Below are positions 1 through 6,505 of a DNA stretch of 8,862 bases, in pieces (position 1 is the first letter of the stretch; every line of letters starts with the position of its first letter). The notes beneath the pieces are model-generated. The model was not told where the DNA came from. It did not search any database and saw nothing but the letters and a program-made list of their open reading frames with translations. This DNA is from JBGPIK01 sp041484845. Its GTDB lineage: Bacteria; Desulfobacterota; Binatia; UBA9968. The position numbers and the translations under genes are program-made. The stretch lies in NCBI GenBank assembly GCA_041484845.1, contig JBGPIK010000291.1:1-8862 (forward strand). The letters are read 5' to 3'.

Positions 1-183
1 ATGATCGCCTACTGGTCACAAATGGGACTTAACCCGGGCGATGTCCTGACCACGGGGACCCCGCGCGGCGTCGCGGCGGGACGCAAACCGGATCAAACTC
101 CGTGGTGGCTGAAACCGGGGGATCTTGTCGAAGCCGAAGTGGCAAGAGTCGGCCGCCTGCGTAATCGTATCGTGCCGGAATAA
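1..183 (+). CDS. Fumarylacetoacetate hydrolase (FAH) family protein, C-terminal fragment
   Basis: This is the last 60 residues of a FAH-superfamily enzyme whose 5' part lies outside the window. FAH-family members are Mg/Mn-dependent hydrolases, decarboxylases or isomerases acting on 1,3-diketo or oxo-acid intermediates, often the ring-cleavage products of aromatics. The fragment carries the family's C-terminal signature: a GDVLTTGTPRGV stretch (residues 13-24), then a LKPGDLVEAEV segment (residues 37-47) and a final GRLRNR turn before the stop. The methionine at position 1 is probably internal, because the family normally runs 220-300 residues. The exact substrate cannot be told from this piece. 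A GC-rich hairpin about 30 bp after the stop may end the transcript. Family assignment is strong; function within the family is open. Confidence 0.85.
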   Translation: MIAYWSQMGLNPGDVLTTGTPRGVAAGRKPDQTPWWLKPGDLVEAEVARVGRLRNRIVPE

Positions 184-213
184 TCTCCGCATTGTGTCCA
201 CAGGGTCATTGTT

Positions 214-234
214 CGTGCCGGCTTGATCGGCACG
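214..234 (+). terminator. Possible terminator hairpin after the FAH gene
   Basis: CGTGCCG (214-220) and CGGCACG (228-234) form a perfect 7-bp stem around a 7-base loop, about 30 bp after the FAH stop codon. The tail is only a GGTTTG-type stretch, so the U-tract is poor. It may act as a weak intrinsic terminator or as a 3'-end stabilising hairpin. A second small stem (GTGGCG/CGCCAC, 276-291) follows without any T-tract. Confidence 0.4.
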
Positions 235-433
235 GGTTTGAACGGATGATCAATTTCACAGGAAAGGCGCGTTAGGTGGCGCTCTCGCCACGGCGCTTGA
301 AACCATCTGGGACAATGCCGAGGACTTCACTTTGCGGCGCTCAAAAGCTATGAAGTTAAAAAGGCTAAGTGTCTATAAATCAGGATGATTGAATTTCACC
401 ACCAAACGTCTAAGGAGAGGCGTCAGCGTCCAG

Positions 434-439
434 AAGGAG
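434..439 (+). promoter_or_regulatory. Ribosome binding site fixing a GTG start for the DUF5329 gene
   Basis: AAGGAG at 434-439 lies nine bases before GTG at 449. No comparable Shine-Dalgarno stands in front of the upstream in-frame TTG (389) or the downstream ATG (476). Starting at GTG 449 also places a basic residue pair directly before the hydrophobic stretch, as a signal peptide requires. Confidence 0.65.
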
Positions 440-448
440 TACACGGGC

Positions 449-823
449 GTGATCAAATATCGGATTTTCATTCTCATGTTCGCGCTGTTGCAGGGAACCG
501 TGCTTTTTTCCCTTGCTGCAGCCGACTCCCTATCTGCCCGGCAAAAGGAGAGAATTGAAGCCCTGATCAGATACGTGGCCGAGTCAAAAGACTTTGAGTT
601 CGTGCGCAACGGCGCGAGCTACAGTGCCGCTACCGCCGCCACTTTTTTGCGCCTTAAATGGCGCGCCAATGAATCGGCAATCAAAACGGCACGCGACTTT
701 GTCGAAAAAGTGGCCACGCTGTCGGGAACTTCGGGAAAGCCTTATGTGATCCGTTTCAAGGACGGCAGCGAGACGAAAAACAAAGACTTCTTGCTTGCTG
801 AGTTGGGGAAACTTGAAAAGTGA
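449..823 (+). CDS. Secreted DUF5329 family protein
   Basis: A 124-residue exported protein of unknown function. From GTG 449 it begins with a short basic n-region, a hydrophobic core (about residues 5-22) and an Ala-Ala-Ala site (23-25), as in a Sec signal peptide cleaved before Asp26, so the mature protein should be periplasmic. The mature part resembles DUF5329 (YfeK-like) proteins: a helix with RIEALIRYV, then FEFVRNGASY (49-58), a FLRLKW helix, TARDFVEKVA (80-89), SGKPYVIRFKDG (95-106) and a C-terminal FLLAELGKLE. No catalytic motif is evident. The reading frame stays open upstream to a TTG at 389, giving 144 residues, but that version buries the signal peptide behind about 20 basic residues and lacks a ribosome site. 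It is flanked by unrelated genes, so no pathway can be inferred. Family match is from recall of conserved positions. Confidence 0.8.
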   Translation: MIKYRIFILMFALLQGTVLFSLAAADSLSARQKERIEALIRYVAESKDFEFVRNGASYSAATAATFLRLKWRANESAIKTARDFVEKVATLSGTSGKPYVIRFKDGSETKNKDFLLAELGKLEK

Positions 824-831
824 CACCCTAC

Positions 832-848
832 GCTTACGGATTGTAAGC
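832..848 (+). terminator. Small hairpin after the DUF5329 gene
   Basis: GCTTAC (832-837) and GTAAGC (843-848) form a perfect 6-bp stem with a 5-base loop, beginning eight bases after the stop codon. No T-run follows directly; a run of eight T lies much further on (906-913). This is at best a weak terminator or 3'-end stabiliser. Confidence 0.3.
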
Positions 849-939
849 AACCTCATTCACAAAACCCATTACGCGACTACTTCTATTCCGGAGATTAACA
901 GTCGGTTTTTTTTGATTGGGTTCCGCGAGGTGCAAAGAT

Positions 940-1281
940 ATGCCTGTTATTGTCAGGACCACGTTGCTGCTGTTGGCATCCAATATTTTTATGACCTTCG
1001 CCTGGTATGCTCACCTGAGGAATTTGCATGATCGGCAATGGTATGTCGCTGCGTTGGCGAGTTGGGGGATAGCGTTATTCGAATATCTGCTGCAGGTGCC
1101 TGCGAATCGGATTGGCTACACGCAATTGAGCATCGCCCAGTTAAAAATCACGCAGGAAGTGGTCACGTTGTCGGTCTTTGCGCCGTTTGCCGTGCTCTAC
1201 ATGGGTGAGCCCCTGAAGTGGGATTATTTATGGGCGGGGCTGTGTTTGCTTGGAGCGGTGTACTTCATGTTTCGCTCCTAG
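940..1281 (+). CDS. DUF486 (DMT-superfamily-like) small membrane protein
   Basis: A 113-residue inner-membrane protein of the DUF486 family, which is related in fold to small multidrug-resistance/DMT transporters; its substrate is unknown. Four hydrophobic helices can be seen at about residues 5-24, 36-52, 73-89 and 95-111. Family features visible are NIFMTFAWYAHL in helix 1, ALFEYLLQVPANRIG (45-59), the QLKITQEVVTL segment (67-77) before helix 3, and a terminal helix ending in FMFRS. The length is typical of the family. ATG 940 is chosen over the upstream in-frame TTG (916) because GAGG at 927-930 lies nine bases before it and the protein then begins directly with helix 1. It converges on trxB with only 42 bp between the two stop codons. 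No operon partner is evident. Confidence 0.85.
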   Translation: MPVIVRTTLLLLASNIFMTFAWYAHLRNLHDRQWYVAALASWGIALFEYLLQVPANRIGYTQLSIAQLKITQEVVTLSVFAPFAVLYMGEPLKWDYLWAGLCLLGAVYFMFRS

Positions 1282-1323
1282 GACGATAAAGTTTGTAGCC
1301 GCGAGGTTACGCTCTATCCTGGA

Positions 1324-2265
1324 TCAGGATTCTTGAGATTCCAGATAGCGCTCCGCGTCGATAGCCGCCATGCAGCCGGTTCCGGCGGCGGTGACTGCCT
1401 GACGGTAGACGTGATCTTGTACATCGCCGCACGCAAACACACCCGGCACACTGGTGTGAGTGCCGTCGCGAGTCACGATATAGCCCGCGGGATCGAGATC
1501 CAACTGCCCAACGAAAAGTTTGGTATTGGGCTCATGTCCAATCGCAATAAACAGTCCGTCGCATTTGAAGTCTTCTGTCTTACCCGTTTTGACGTTTTTG
1601 AAACTCACGCCGGTTACGCCACCCGTCTTCGGATCGCCGAAAACTTTTTCGATCACGGTGTCCCATATAAAAGAAATTTTTGGATTTTTTTCCGCGCGTT
1701 CCTGCATGATTTTTGATGCGCGCAGCGCGTTGCGCCGGTGAACGACCGTGACCCTAGTAGCAAATTTGGTGAGAAAGGTCGCCTCTTCCATAGCCGTATC
1801 GCCGCCACCCACAACCACCAGTTCCTTGTCCTTGAAGAAGAACCCATCACAGGTTGCACAAGCGGAAACGCCGTGGCCCATGAGTTTACTTTCCGATTCC
1901 AGGCCTAACAATTTCGCTGAGGCTCCGGTCGCGATGATTAACGCGTCCGCCGACAACTTTTCCTTCCCGACCATGACGTCAAACGGCCGCCGCGACAAAT
2001 CGACCGACGACACTTCCCCGAACAATATCTCGGTTCCGAAGCGCACCGCCTGTTTTTTGAATTCTTCCATGAGCTCCGGTCCCAAAATCCCCTTGGGGAA
2101 ACCGGGGAAGTTCTCGACGTCGGTCGTAATGGTCAATTGTCCACCGGGTTGCGTTCCTTCAACGACGAGCGGTTCAAGATTGGCGCGGGCACCATATATG
2201 GCCGCGGTCAATCCTGCGGCCCCGGATCCCAAGATGATTACGCGATGGTGGCTTTTTTTCTCCAT
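1324..2265 (-). CDS. trxB: Thioredoxin-disulfide reductase
   Basis: A 313-residue FAD- and NADPH-dependent flavoenzyme of the cytosol that transfers electrons from NADPH to thioredoxin and so supports ribonucleotide reductase, peroxidases and general disulfide reduction. Visible in order: the N-terminal FAD dinucleotide motif GSGAAG (13-18), GGQLTITTDVENFPGF (41-56), an ATG motif (112-114), the redox-active CATC pair (Cys136 and Cys139) followed by DGFF, the NADPH-binding GGGDTAMEE (153-161), HRR (176-178), which is expected to recognise the NADPH 2'-phosphate, and the C-terminal FAD motif FACGDV (277-282). The length is normal for the bacterial low-molecular-weight enzyme. ATG 2265 directly precedes the first beta strand, and no other start lies close upstream; the ribosome site there is weak. 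The gene is transcribed away from moaC. Confidence 0.96.
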   Translation of the reverse strand: MEKKSHHRVIILGSGAAGLTAAIYGARANLEPLVVEGTQPGGQLTITTDVENFPGFPKGILGPELMEEFKKQAVRFGTEILFGEVSSVDLSRRPFDVMVGKEKLSADALIIATGASAKLLGLESESKLMGHGVSACATCDGFFFKDKELVVVGGGDTAMEEATFLTKFATRVTVVHRRNALRASKIMQERAEKNPKISFIWDTVIEKVFGDPKTGGVTGVSFKNVKTGKTEDFKCDGLFIAIGHEPNTKLFVGQLDLDPAGYIVTRDGTHTSVPGVFACGDVQDHVYRQAVTAAGTGCMAAIDAERYLESQES

Positions 2266-2312
2266 CGAGTTTCTGTAACATAAAAACCCAAGGGGAGAAA
2301 GTAACCTGCATT
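2266..2312. promoter_or_regulatory. Divergent trxB/moaC intergenic region
   Basis: Only 47 bp separate the two start codons, so both 5' leaders lie here and the promoters must reach into the opposing coding sequences. AGGGGAG at 2291-2297 is the only purine-rich site before moaC, with a long 15-base gap to ATG 2313; an overlapping GAGAAAG (2295-2301) gives a more normal gap of 11. I see no convincing -35/-10 pair on either strand and no riboswitch. In particular, the space is far too small for a molybdenum-cofactor riboswitch. Confidence 0.4.
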
Positions 2313-2792
2313 ATGGCAAAACTAAGTCACTTAGATGATCAGGGCCGCGCGCGAATGGTGGATGTTAGCGACAAAGAAGTGACGAGCAGAATCGCCGTGG
2401 CGCGCGGGACGATTCACATGCGCCCAGAGACTTTGGCACTCATACTGCAAGACAAGATTGAAAAGGGCGATGTCTTTTCCGTCGCGCGCGTGGCGGGAAT
2501 TATGGCCGCGAAGAAAACCCCGGAACTCATCCCGATGTGCCATCCGCTCAATATCACCTCTGTGGAAATCGATCTCTCGGCGCGGCAAAAACCCGCCTGC
2601 GTCGAAATCGAAGCCACTGTCCGTGTCAGCGGCAAGACCGGTGTCGAAATGGAAGCGATGACCGCCGTATCGGTTGCGGGACTCACGATCTATGACATGT
2701 GCAAAGCCGTCGACCGGGAAATGTCGATCGGCGAAATTCGCCTGGTCAAAAAGAGCGGCGGCAAAAGCGGCACGTTTATCCGAAAAGAATAG
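2313..2792 (+). CDS. moaC: Cyclic pyranopterin monophosphate synthase
   Basis: A 159-residue cytosolic enzyme of molybdenum cofactor biosynthesis. With the radical SAM protein MoaA it makes cyclic pyranopterin monophosphate from GTP: MoaA makes 3',8-cyclo-GTP and MoaC converts it. Hallmarks seen are the N-terminal LSHLDDQGRARMVDVSDKEV (4-23), the KTPELIPMCHPL block (68-79), the SGKTGVEMEAMTAVS block (106-120) and YDMCKAVD (127-134). Asp128, Lys131 and Lys51 fall where the E. coli enzyme has its active-site residues, to my recollection. The length is complete for the family. No other moa, moe or mob gene is adjacent, so moaC is an isolated member here, between divergent trxB and rlmI. A tandem-inverted octamer element follows 22 bp after the stop. 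Confidence 0.97.
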   Translation: MAKLSHLDDQGRARMVDVSDKEVTSRIAVARGTIHMRPETLALILQDKIEKGDVFSVARVAGIMAAKKTPELIPMCHPLNITSVEIDLSARQKPACVEIEATVRVSGKTGVEMEAMTAVSVAGLTIYDMCKAVDREMSIGEIRLVKKSGGKSGTFIRKE

Positions 2793-2814
2793 GCAAGTCC
2801 TAAAAACAACAAAC

Positions 2815-2862
2815 TGGAGTAATGGAGTATTGGAGTCAGACCCAGTACTCCAACACTCCAAC
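2815..2862. repeat. Tandem-inverted octamer element (moaC-rlmI intergenic)
   Basis: Three direct 8-mers, TGGAGTAA (2815-2822), TGGAGTAT (2823-2830) and TGGAGTCA (2831-2838), are followed after a short spacer by two inverted 8-mers, ACTCCAAC (2847-2854) and ACTCCAAC (2855-2862). The arms 2823-2836 and 2847-2860 pair at 13 of 14 positions around a 10-base loop. No T-run follows, so it does not look like a standard intrinsic terminator, although it could still terminate or stabilise the moaC message. It fills much of the 109-bp gap between moaC and the methyltransferase gene. No transposase or target duplication is visible. Confidence 0.8.
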
Positions 2863-2901
2863 CCCTATCACTAACCCTCGCGCCAGAGACTCGAAACCAC
2901 C

Positions 2902-4077
2902 ATGCAACGAATTTTCTTAAAGCCAGGCCGCGAGCGCCCGGTACTGAACGGCCACCCATGGATTTTTTCCGGCGCCATCGCGGAAAGCCAGGGCGATCAA
3001 GAACTCCCCGGCATCGCCGATGTTTATGACTATCGCAAGAACTGGATTGCCCGTGGGCAGTACAGCCCAAAATCACAGATCCGGGTCCGCGTTCTTACCT
3101 GGACCAAAGAAGCGCTCGACCCCAGCTTTTTCTCACGCCGGATTTCCCAAGCCCTTACCCTCAGACGGAATTATGTTGAGCCAACCACTAACGCCTACCG
3201 TCTCGTCAATGGTGAAGGCGATTTTTTACCCGGCCTTATCGTCGACCGTTACGGCGAGTATCTGGTTTGCCAGTTCTTTACCGCGGGGATGGATCAGGTC
3301 AAGCATGAGATCGCCGCGGTGCTTGGGGACCTCGTTGACAGCAAAGGGATCTTCGAAAAAAGTGAAGGCAGAGTTCGCGACGAAGAAGGCCTGGAGCCGT
3401 CAGTCGGCGTTCTTGCCGGCGATGCGCCGCCGGATTCGATTCTCATTGAAGAAAACGGTTTTAAGTTTCTGGTCGACGTAAGGCGCGGTCAGAAAACCGG
3501 ATTTTTCCTCGACCAGCGAGATAACCGAGCGTTTCTCTCCACCGTTGCGCGAGGCAAGACGGTTTTGAATTGTTTTGCCTATAGCGGGGCTTTCTCGGTG
3601 TATGCCTGCGGCGGTGGGGCAAGGGAGGTTGTTTCCATCGATTCATCCCGCCCCGCGCTGGAATTGGCCGAGCAAAACTGGGCGCTGAATGGATTCGCGG
3701 GGCTCGCCTGCGAGCTGCTCAAGGGTGACACCTTCGCATATCTCAAGGAATGCGACCGGACCTTCGATGTGATTGTTTTGGATCCGCCATCGTTAGCGCA
3801 CAAACGAAACGATATCACGGCTGCCACCGGCGCATACAAATTCTTGAACCTGCATGCCTTTAAAAATTTGAACCCCGGCGGCATGCTGCTTACCTTTTCC
3901 TGCTCGCAACATCTTTCCGTCGATTTGTTTCAAAAGGTCGTCTTTGGCGCCGCCGTCGATGCGCGACGCAAAGTGAGCATTCTGCGCAGATTAGGGCATG
4001 CTATCGATCACCCCGTTAGTCTTCATCACCCGGAAGGGGAGTATCTGAAAGGGTTCGTTATGCGCGTATTGGACTGA
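2902..4077 (+). CDS. rlmI: RlmI-like 23S rRNA (cytosine-C5) methyltransferase
   Basis: A 391-residue SAM-dependent RNA methyltransferase closely matching the layout of E. coli RlmI, which makes m5C1962 in 23S rRNA. Residues about 3-70 form the PUA RNA-binding domain (GHPWIFSGAIAE at 17-28, WIARGQYSPKSQIRVRV at 48-64). A middle EEHD-type domain follows (LVNGEGDFLPGLIVDRYG, 101-118). The Rossmann catalytic domain starts near GQKTGFFLDQRDNR (196-209), with motif I at VLNCFAYSGAFSVYA (221-235), a SAM-ribose Asp in SIDSS (245-249), motif IV DPP (294-296), and the catalytic-type Cys334 in TFSCSQH. The C-terminal PEGEYLKGFVMRV (377-389) is typical. ATG 2902 begins exactly at the PUA domain, but its ribosome site is weak. 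Base specificity (C1962 or another site) is inferred from resemblance; RlmK-type m7G activity is less likely given the conserved Cys. Confidence 0.88.
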   Translation: MQRIFLKPGRERPVLNGHPWIFSGAIAESQGDQELPGIADVYDYRKNWIARGQYSPKSQIRVRVLTWTKEALDPSFFSRRISQALTLRRNYVEPTTNAYRLVNGEGDFLPGLIVDRYGEYLVCQFFTAGMDQVKHEIAAVLGDLVDSKGIFEKSEGRVRDEEGLEPSVGVLAGDAPPDSILIEENGFKFLVDVRRGQKTGFFLDQRDNRAFLSTVARGKTVLNCFAYSGAFSVYACGGGAREVVSIDSSRPALELAEQNWALNGFAGLACELLKGDTFAYLKECDRTFDVIVLDPPSLAHKRNDITAATGAYKFLNLHAFKNLNPGGMLLTFSCSQHLSVDLFQKVVFGAAVDARRKVSILRRLGHAIDHPVSLHHPEGEYLKGFVMRVLD

Positions 4078-4152
4078 GGCCCATTGTGTGGTACACGGAA
4101 TCGGCACGCCTTGTCAGCATGGCGAACAGGCGCAACAACAGCGAGGTCCAAC

Positions 4153-4845
4153 ATGGCTGCCAACCAGACGATCAGGGAATGGCCGGCGGAAGACCGGCCG
4201 CGAGAAAAACTCCTCGATAAAGGCGCGCAGGCGCTGACTGATACAGAACTCTTGGCCATCATTTTGCGCATCGGCAATGCTAGTACAGGAGAAAGTGCCA
4301 TCGATCACGCGCGCCAGCTTCTCACCCTATTCGGCGGGCTTAAGGGAATCGATGAAGCGGGGGCGAACGAATTATCTTCGGTCAAAGGCATCGGTCCGGC
4401 AAAGATCGCACAGATCAAAGCCTGTTTCGAAATAGGGCGTCGCCTCGGCAATCACCGCTGGCAAGTGGGCCAGGCGCTACACTCGTCGGAAGACGTCTTC
4501 CGCCATTTTCGCGATAACCTCGAGAAAGAAAAGCGGGAGATGTTCTACGTGGTTCTGTTGAACAACAAAAACAGGAAGATTCGCGACGTTAAGATCTCCG
4601 AGGGATCCCTCACCGCGTCGCTAGTTCACCCTCGGGAAGTCTATAACCCTGTCATTCGCGAGTCGGCTGCGGCAGTGATTTTCGTCCACAATCACCCGAG
4701 CGGTGATCCAGCGCCCAGTCAAGAAGACATCGAAATCACCCGCCGGCTCAAAGAAATCGGCGACGTGATGGGTGTGCGCGTCCTCGATCACGTGATTATC
4801 GGTTGCGATCGTTATTTCAGCTTCAGCGACAAAGGCATGCTCTGA
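4153..4845 (+). CDS. radC: RadC family JAB-domain protein
   Basis: A 230-residue RadC (UPF0758) protein. The family was named for a supposed DNA-repair role that has not held up well, and its cellular function remains unsettled. The N-terminal part has the family opening WPAEDRPREKLLDKGAQALTDTELLAIIL and a helix-hairpin-helix (LSSVKGIGPAKIAQIKACFEIGRR, about 75-98). The C-terminal MPN+/JAMM metalloprotease-like domain keeps Glu150 in ISEGSL and the zinc motif HNHPSG (His179, His181) followed by SQED (Ser189, Asp192), so the metal site looks intact. ATG 4153 is chosen because GAGG (4143-4146) lies six bases upstream and the protein then begins like other RadC proteins. The frame is open further back to a TTG at 4084, but that extension does not resemble the family. 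It lies 75 bp after rlmI on the same strand and may be cotranscribed. Confidence 0.93.
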   Translation: MAANQTIREWPAEDRPREKLLDKGAQALTDTELLAIILRIGNASTGESAIDHARQLLTLFGGLKGIDEAGANELSSVKGIGPAKIAQIKACFEIGRRLGNHRWQVGQALHSSEDVFRHFRDNLEKEKREMFYVVLLNNKNRKIRDVKISEGSLTASLVHPREVYNPVIRESAAAVIFVHNHPSGDPAPSQEDIEITRRLKEIGDVMGVRVLDHVIIGCDRYFSFSDKGML

Positions 4846-4921
4846 TTTGACACCCTTCGTTCAACTTTCTGCTTCCGATTGCCGCGACGCTCGTTCATTT
4901 GCCCTTCAGCGGCCAGTTTCA

Positions 4922-4950
4922 TTGACTTCGGTCGTCGCGAAGTTTATTTT
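4922..4950 (+). promoter_or_regulatory. Possible sigma-70 promoter for the M23 peptidase gene
   Basis: TTGACT (4922-4927, five of six to the -35 consensus) and TATTTT (4945-4950, four of six to the -10 consensus) are separated by exactly 17 bases. Transcription would start near 4957, about 36 bases before ATG 4993. The same bases can be read as a terminator hairpin for radC, so the two readings compete. Confidence 0.35.
4925..4950 (+). terminator. Possible intrinsic terminator after radC
   Basis: ACTTCG (4925-4930) and CGAAGT (4938-4943) form a 6-bp stem with a 7-base loop, followed at once by the T-rich TTATTTT (4944-4950). It lies about 80 bp after the radC stop codon. The stem is short and only half GC, so efficiency is uncertain. 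It overlaps the promoter candidate at 4922-4950. Confidence 0.35.
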
Positions 4951-4992
4951 GAGTAGATAGAAATCCACCGAGATTGTTGAAACCACCCAAAC

Positions 4993-6426
4993 ATGAGCGC
5001 TCTTGAAATCGGCAGGCCTCCACGCCGCCTTAAACCGCTGGTCAACGTTGTTTACCTAATCATGGTCGTACTGCTCCTTGGGGCGGGCTACTATTTTTTG
5101 CCGCGCTTCGAGTGGCACGCGCCACAGATCAAAATCACACCCGATACGGACACCCTCGGCCTCGCGCCGATTGAAATTGACATCACCGATCAGGGAACCG
5201 GTCTCAAATCCGTCAGCGCCACGCTCAACGTCGGCGGCGCAGAGCATGTCCTGGTTTCCGAGCAATTCGATCAGCCGACGATGGAGAAAAAGTTCACCGT
5301 CGGTTTGTCAGCCAAACTCGCCGGGGTCAAAGAAGGCCCCGCGGTTTTACGCGTGACCGCCCGGGACCGCTCCTGGTGGCGCTTCTTCAGAGGCAACCAA
5401 ACCGTCCTCCAGAAAAACATCACCATCGACATCACGCCGCCAACCCTCGAATTGATAGCCGATGATGCTTACATCAATTTCGGCGGCTGCGGTCTGATCG
5501 TGTACAAAACATCAGCCGATACCGTAAGCAGCGGGGTAAAGATCGGCAACTATTTTTTTCCCGGTTATAAAGGGCAGACGAAAGATCCCAGTGCTTACAT
5601 CGCGTTTTTCGCTCAACCCTACAATATTTCTCGAGACGAGAAGGCGGTTTTGGTCGCGTCGGACAAAGCGGGGAATACCCGGCAATTGCGGCTTGCCTAC
5701 ACCCTTAAGGGCGCTGATTACAAGAAAAGCACCCTTCCGATTACCGACGACTACATTCAAGGCAAAGTCGCTAGTTTGCTGAATGATGTGGGCGCGCGCC
5801 AGGGCAGCCCGAAAGATATCTTCATCAAGGTAAACCGTGATCTCAGAAAAGAGAACGAAGAAAAGATCAAAAATATCACTCAAAAAAGTGCCGCTTCCAA
5901 GCTATGGAACGGCGTGTTTACCCAGCTCAGCAACTCGAAAGTTGAAGCCAACTTCGCCGATGCCAGAACTTACATCTACCATCAAGAGGCCATCGATAAA
6001 GCGTATCATGTCGGCTACGATCTCTCCGTCACGAAGCATTATCCGGTGGAAGCCGCCAACAGCGGCAATGTAGCCTTCACCGGTGATCTGGGGATTTACG
6101 GCAATACCGTTATTATCGATCATGGGCTCGGCCTGTTTACGCTCTATTCCCACCTGAGTTCCATCGATGTCAAACCGGGTGACGCCATCAAAAAGCAGCA
6201 AATCATCGGAAAAACCGGCGACACCGGCTTGGCGGCCGGCGATCATTTGCACTTTGGCGTCTATCTCGACGGTGTGCCGGTGCTGCCGAAGGAGTGGTGG
6301 GACGAGAAGTGGTTGCGCGATAATGTCTATCAGAAATTACAGTCTAGCGAAGCCGTGGCCGGCGCGGAACCCGGAGACGAAGCTAAAGTTGCGCCCAAAA
6401 GGGCCGCGCGCCGCCACCATCGCTAG
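4993..6426 (+). CDS. Membrane-anchored M23 (LytM) family metallopeptidase
   Basis: A 477-residue envelope protein likely to cut peptidoglycan cross-links, or to take part in cell-wall remodelling. A basic N-terminus (RPPRRLKP) precedes one transmembrane segment (about residues 17-36), placing the rest in the periplasm. Residues about 45-145 look like an Ig-like beta domain (IEIDITDQGTGLKSVSATLNV), and 146-245 like a second beta-rich domain opening with DITPPTLEL. A charged, probably helical linker (about 275-300) leads to the M23 domain (about 335-432). There the zinc ligands His339 and Asp343 (HVGYD) and His420 (HLH) are present, as are His387 (YSHL) and His418, so the enzyme should be active, unlike degenerate EnvC/NlpD-type activators. 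A basic tail (KRAARRHHR) ends it. The ribosome site before ATG 4993 is weak. It has no evident operon partner. Confidence 0.9.
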   Translation: MSALEIGRPPRRLKPLVNVVYLIMVVLLLGAGYYFLPRFEWHAPQIKITPDTDTLGLAPIEIDITDQGTGLKSVSATLNVGGAEHVLVSEQFDQPTMEKKFTVGLSAKLAGVKEGPAVLRVTARDRSWWRFFRGNQTVLQKNITIDITPPTLELIADDAYINFGGCGLIVYKTSADTVSSGVKIGNYFFPGYKGQTKDPSAYIAFFAQPYNISRDEKAVLVASDKAGNTRQLRLAYTLKGADYKKSTLPITDDYIQGKVASLLNDVGARQGSPKDIFIKVNRDLRKENEEKIKNITQKSAASKLWNGVFTQLSNSKVEANFADARTYIYHQEAIDKAYHVGYDLSVTKHYPVEAANSGNVAFTGDLGIYGNTVIIDHGLGLFTLYSHLSSIDVKPGDAIKKQQIIGKTGDTGLAAGDHLHFGVYLDGVPVLPKEWWDEKWLRDNVYQKLQSSEAVAGAEPGDEAKVAPKRAARRHHR

Positions 6427-6454
6427 CCCGCGTTATTCACGGTTAGAGGAAAAA

Positions 6455-6474
6455 CGATGACACGGTGTCCATCG
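6455..6474. other. Small hairpin after the M23 peptidase gene
   Basis: CGATGACA (6455-6462) pairs with TGTC (6466-6469) and ATCG (6471-6474) around a CGG loop, leaving one bulged C at 6470. The stem begins 29 bases after the stop codon. On the + strand it is preceded by an A-run and not followed by T, so if it terminates at all it would do so better on the - strand, where I see no gene. Its role is uncertain. Confidence 0.25.
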
Positions 6475-6481
6475 AGAGGTG

Positions 6482-6495
6482 AGATCGGAAGAGCG
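6482..6495 (+). other. 14-base match to the Illumina TruSeq adapter
   Basis: AGATCGGAAGAGCG is identical to the first 14 bases of the commonly used TruSeq adapter read-through sequence; the following bases diverge from it. It may be chance, or a residue of untrimmed adapter at an assembly join between the M23 gene and the downstream catabolic pair. Confidence 0.4.
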
Positions 6496-6505
6496 AGGCA
6501 CATAG

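Noticed and set aside
276..291. GTGGCG/CGCCAC 6-bp stem with a CTCT loop
   Set aside because: No T-tract and no gene end directly before it; short GC stems like this occur by chance.
374..379. TATAAA as a -10 box for the DUF5329 gene
   Set aside because: No acceptable -35 hexamer at 16-18 bases upstream.
1316..1330. ATCCTG-GAT-CAGGAT palindrome overlapping the trxB stop codon between convergent genes
   Set aside because: The stem is only 6 bp with a 3-base loop and no T-run on either strand, so a bidirectional terminator is not supported.
2331..2861. Long antisense open frame of 176 codons opposite moaC
   Set aside because: It is the complement of a highly conserved moaC; its translation shows no family features, and it runs into the octamer repeat element.
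4084..4152. N-terminal extension of radC from TTG 4084
   Set aside because: The added 23 residues do not resemble RadC N-termini, and ATG 4153 has a well-spaced GAGG ribosome site.
4847..4852. TTGACA -35-like hexamer just after the radC stop
   Set aside because: No -10-like sequence at 16-18 bases downstream (TGCTTC-type bases instead).
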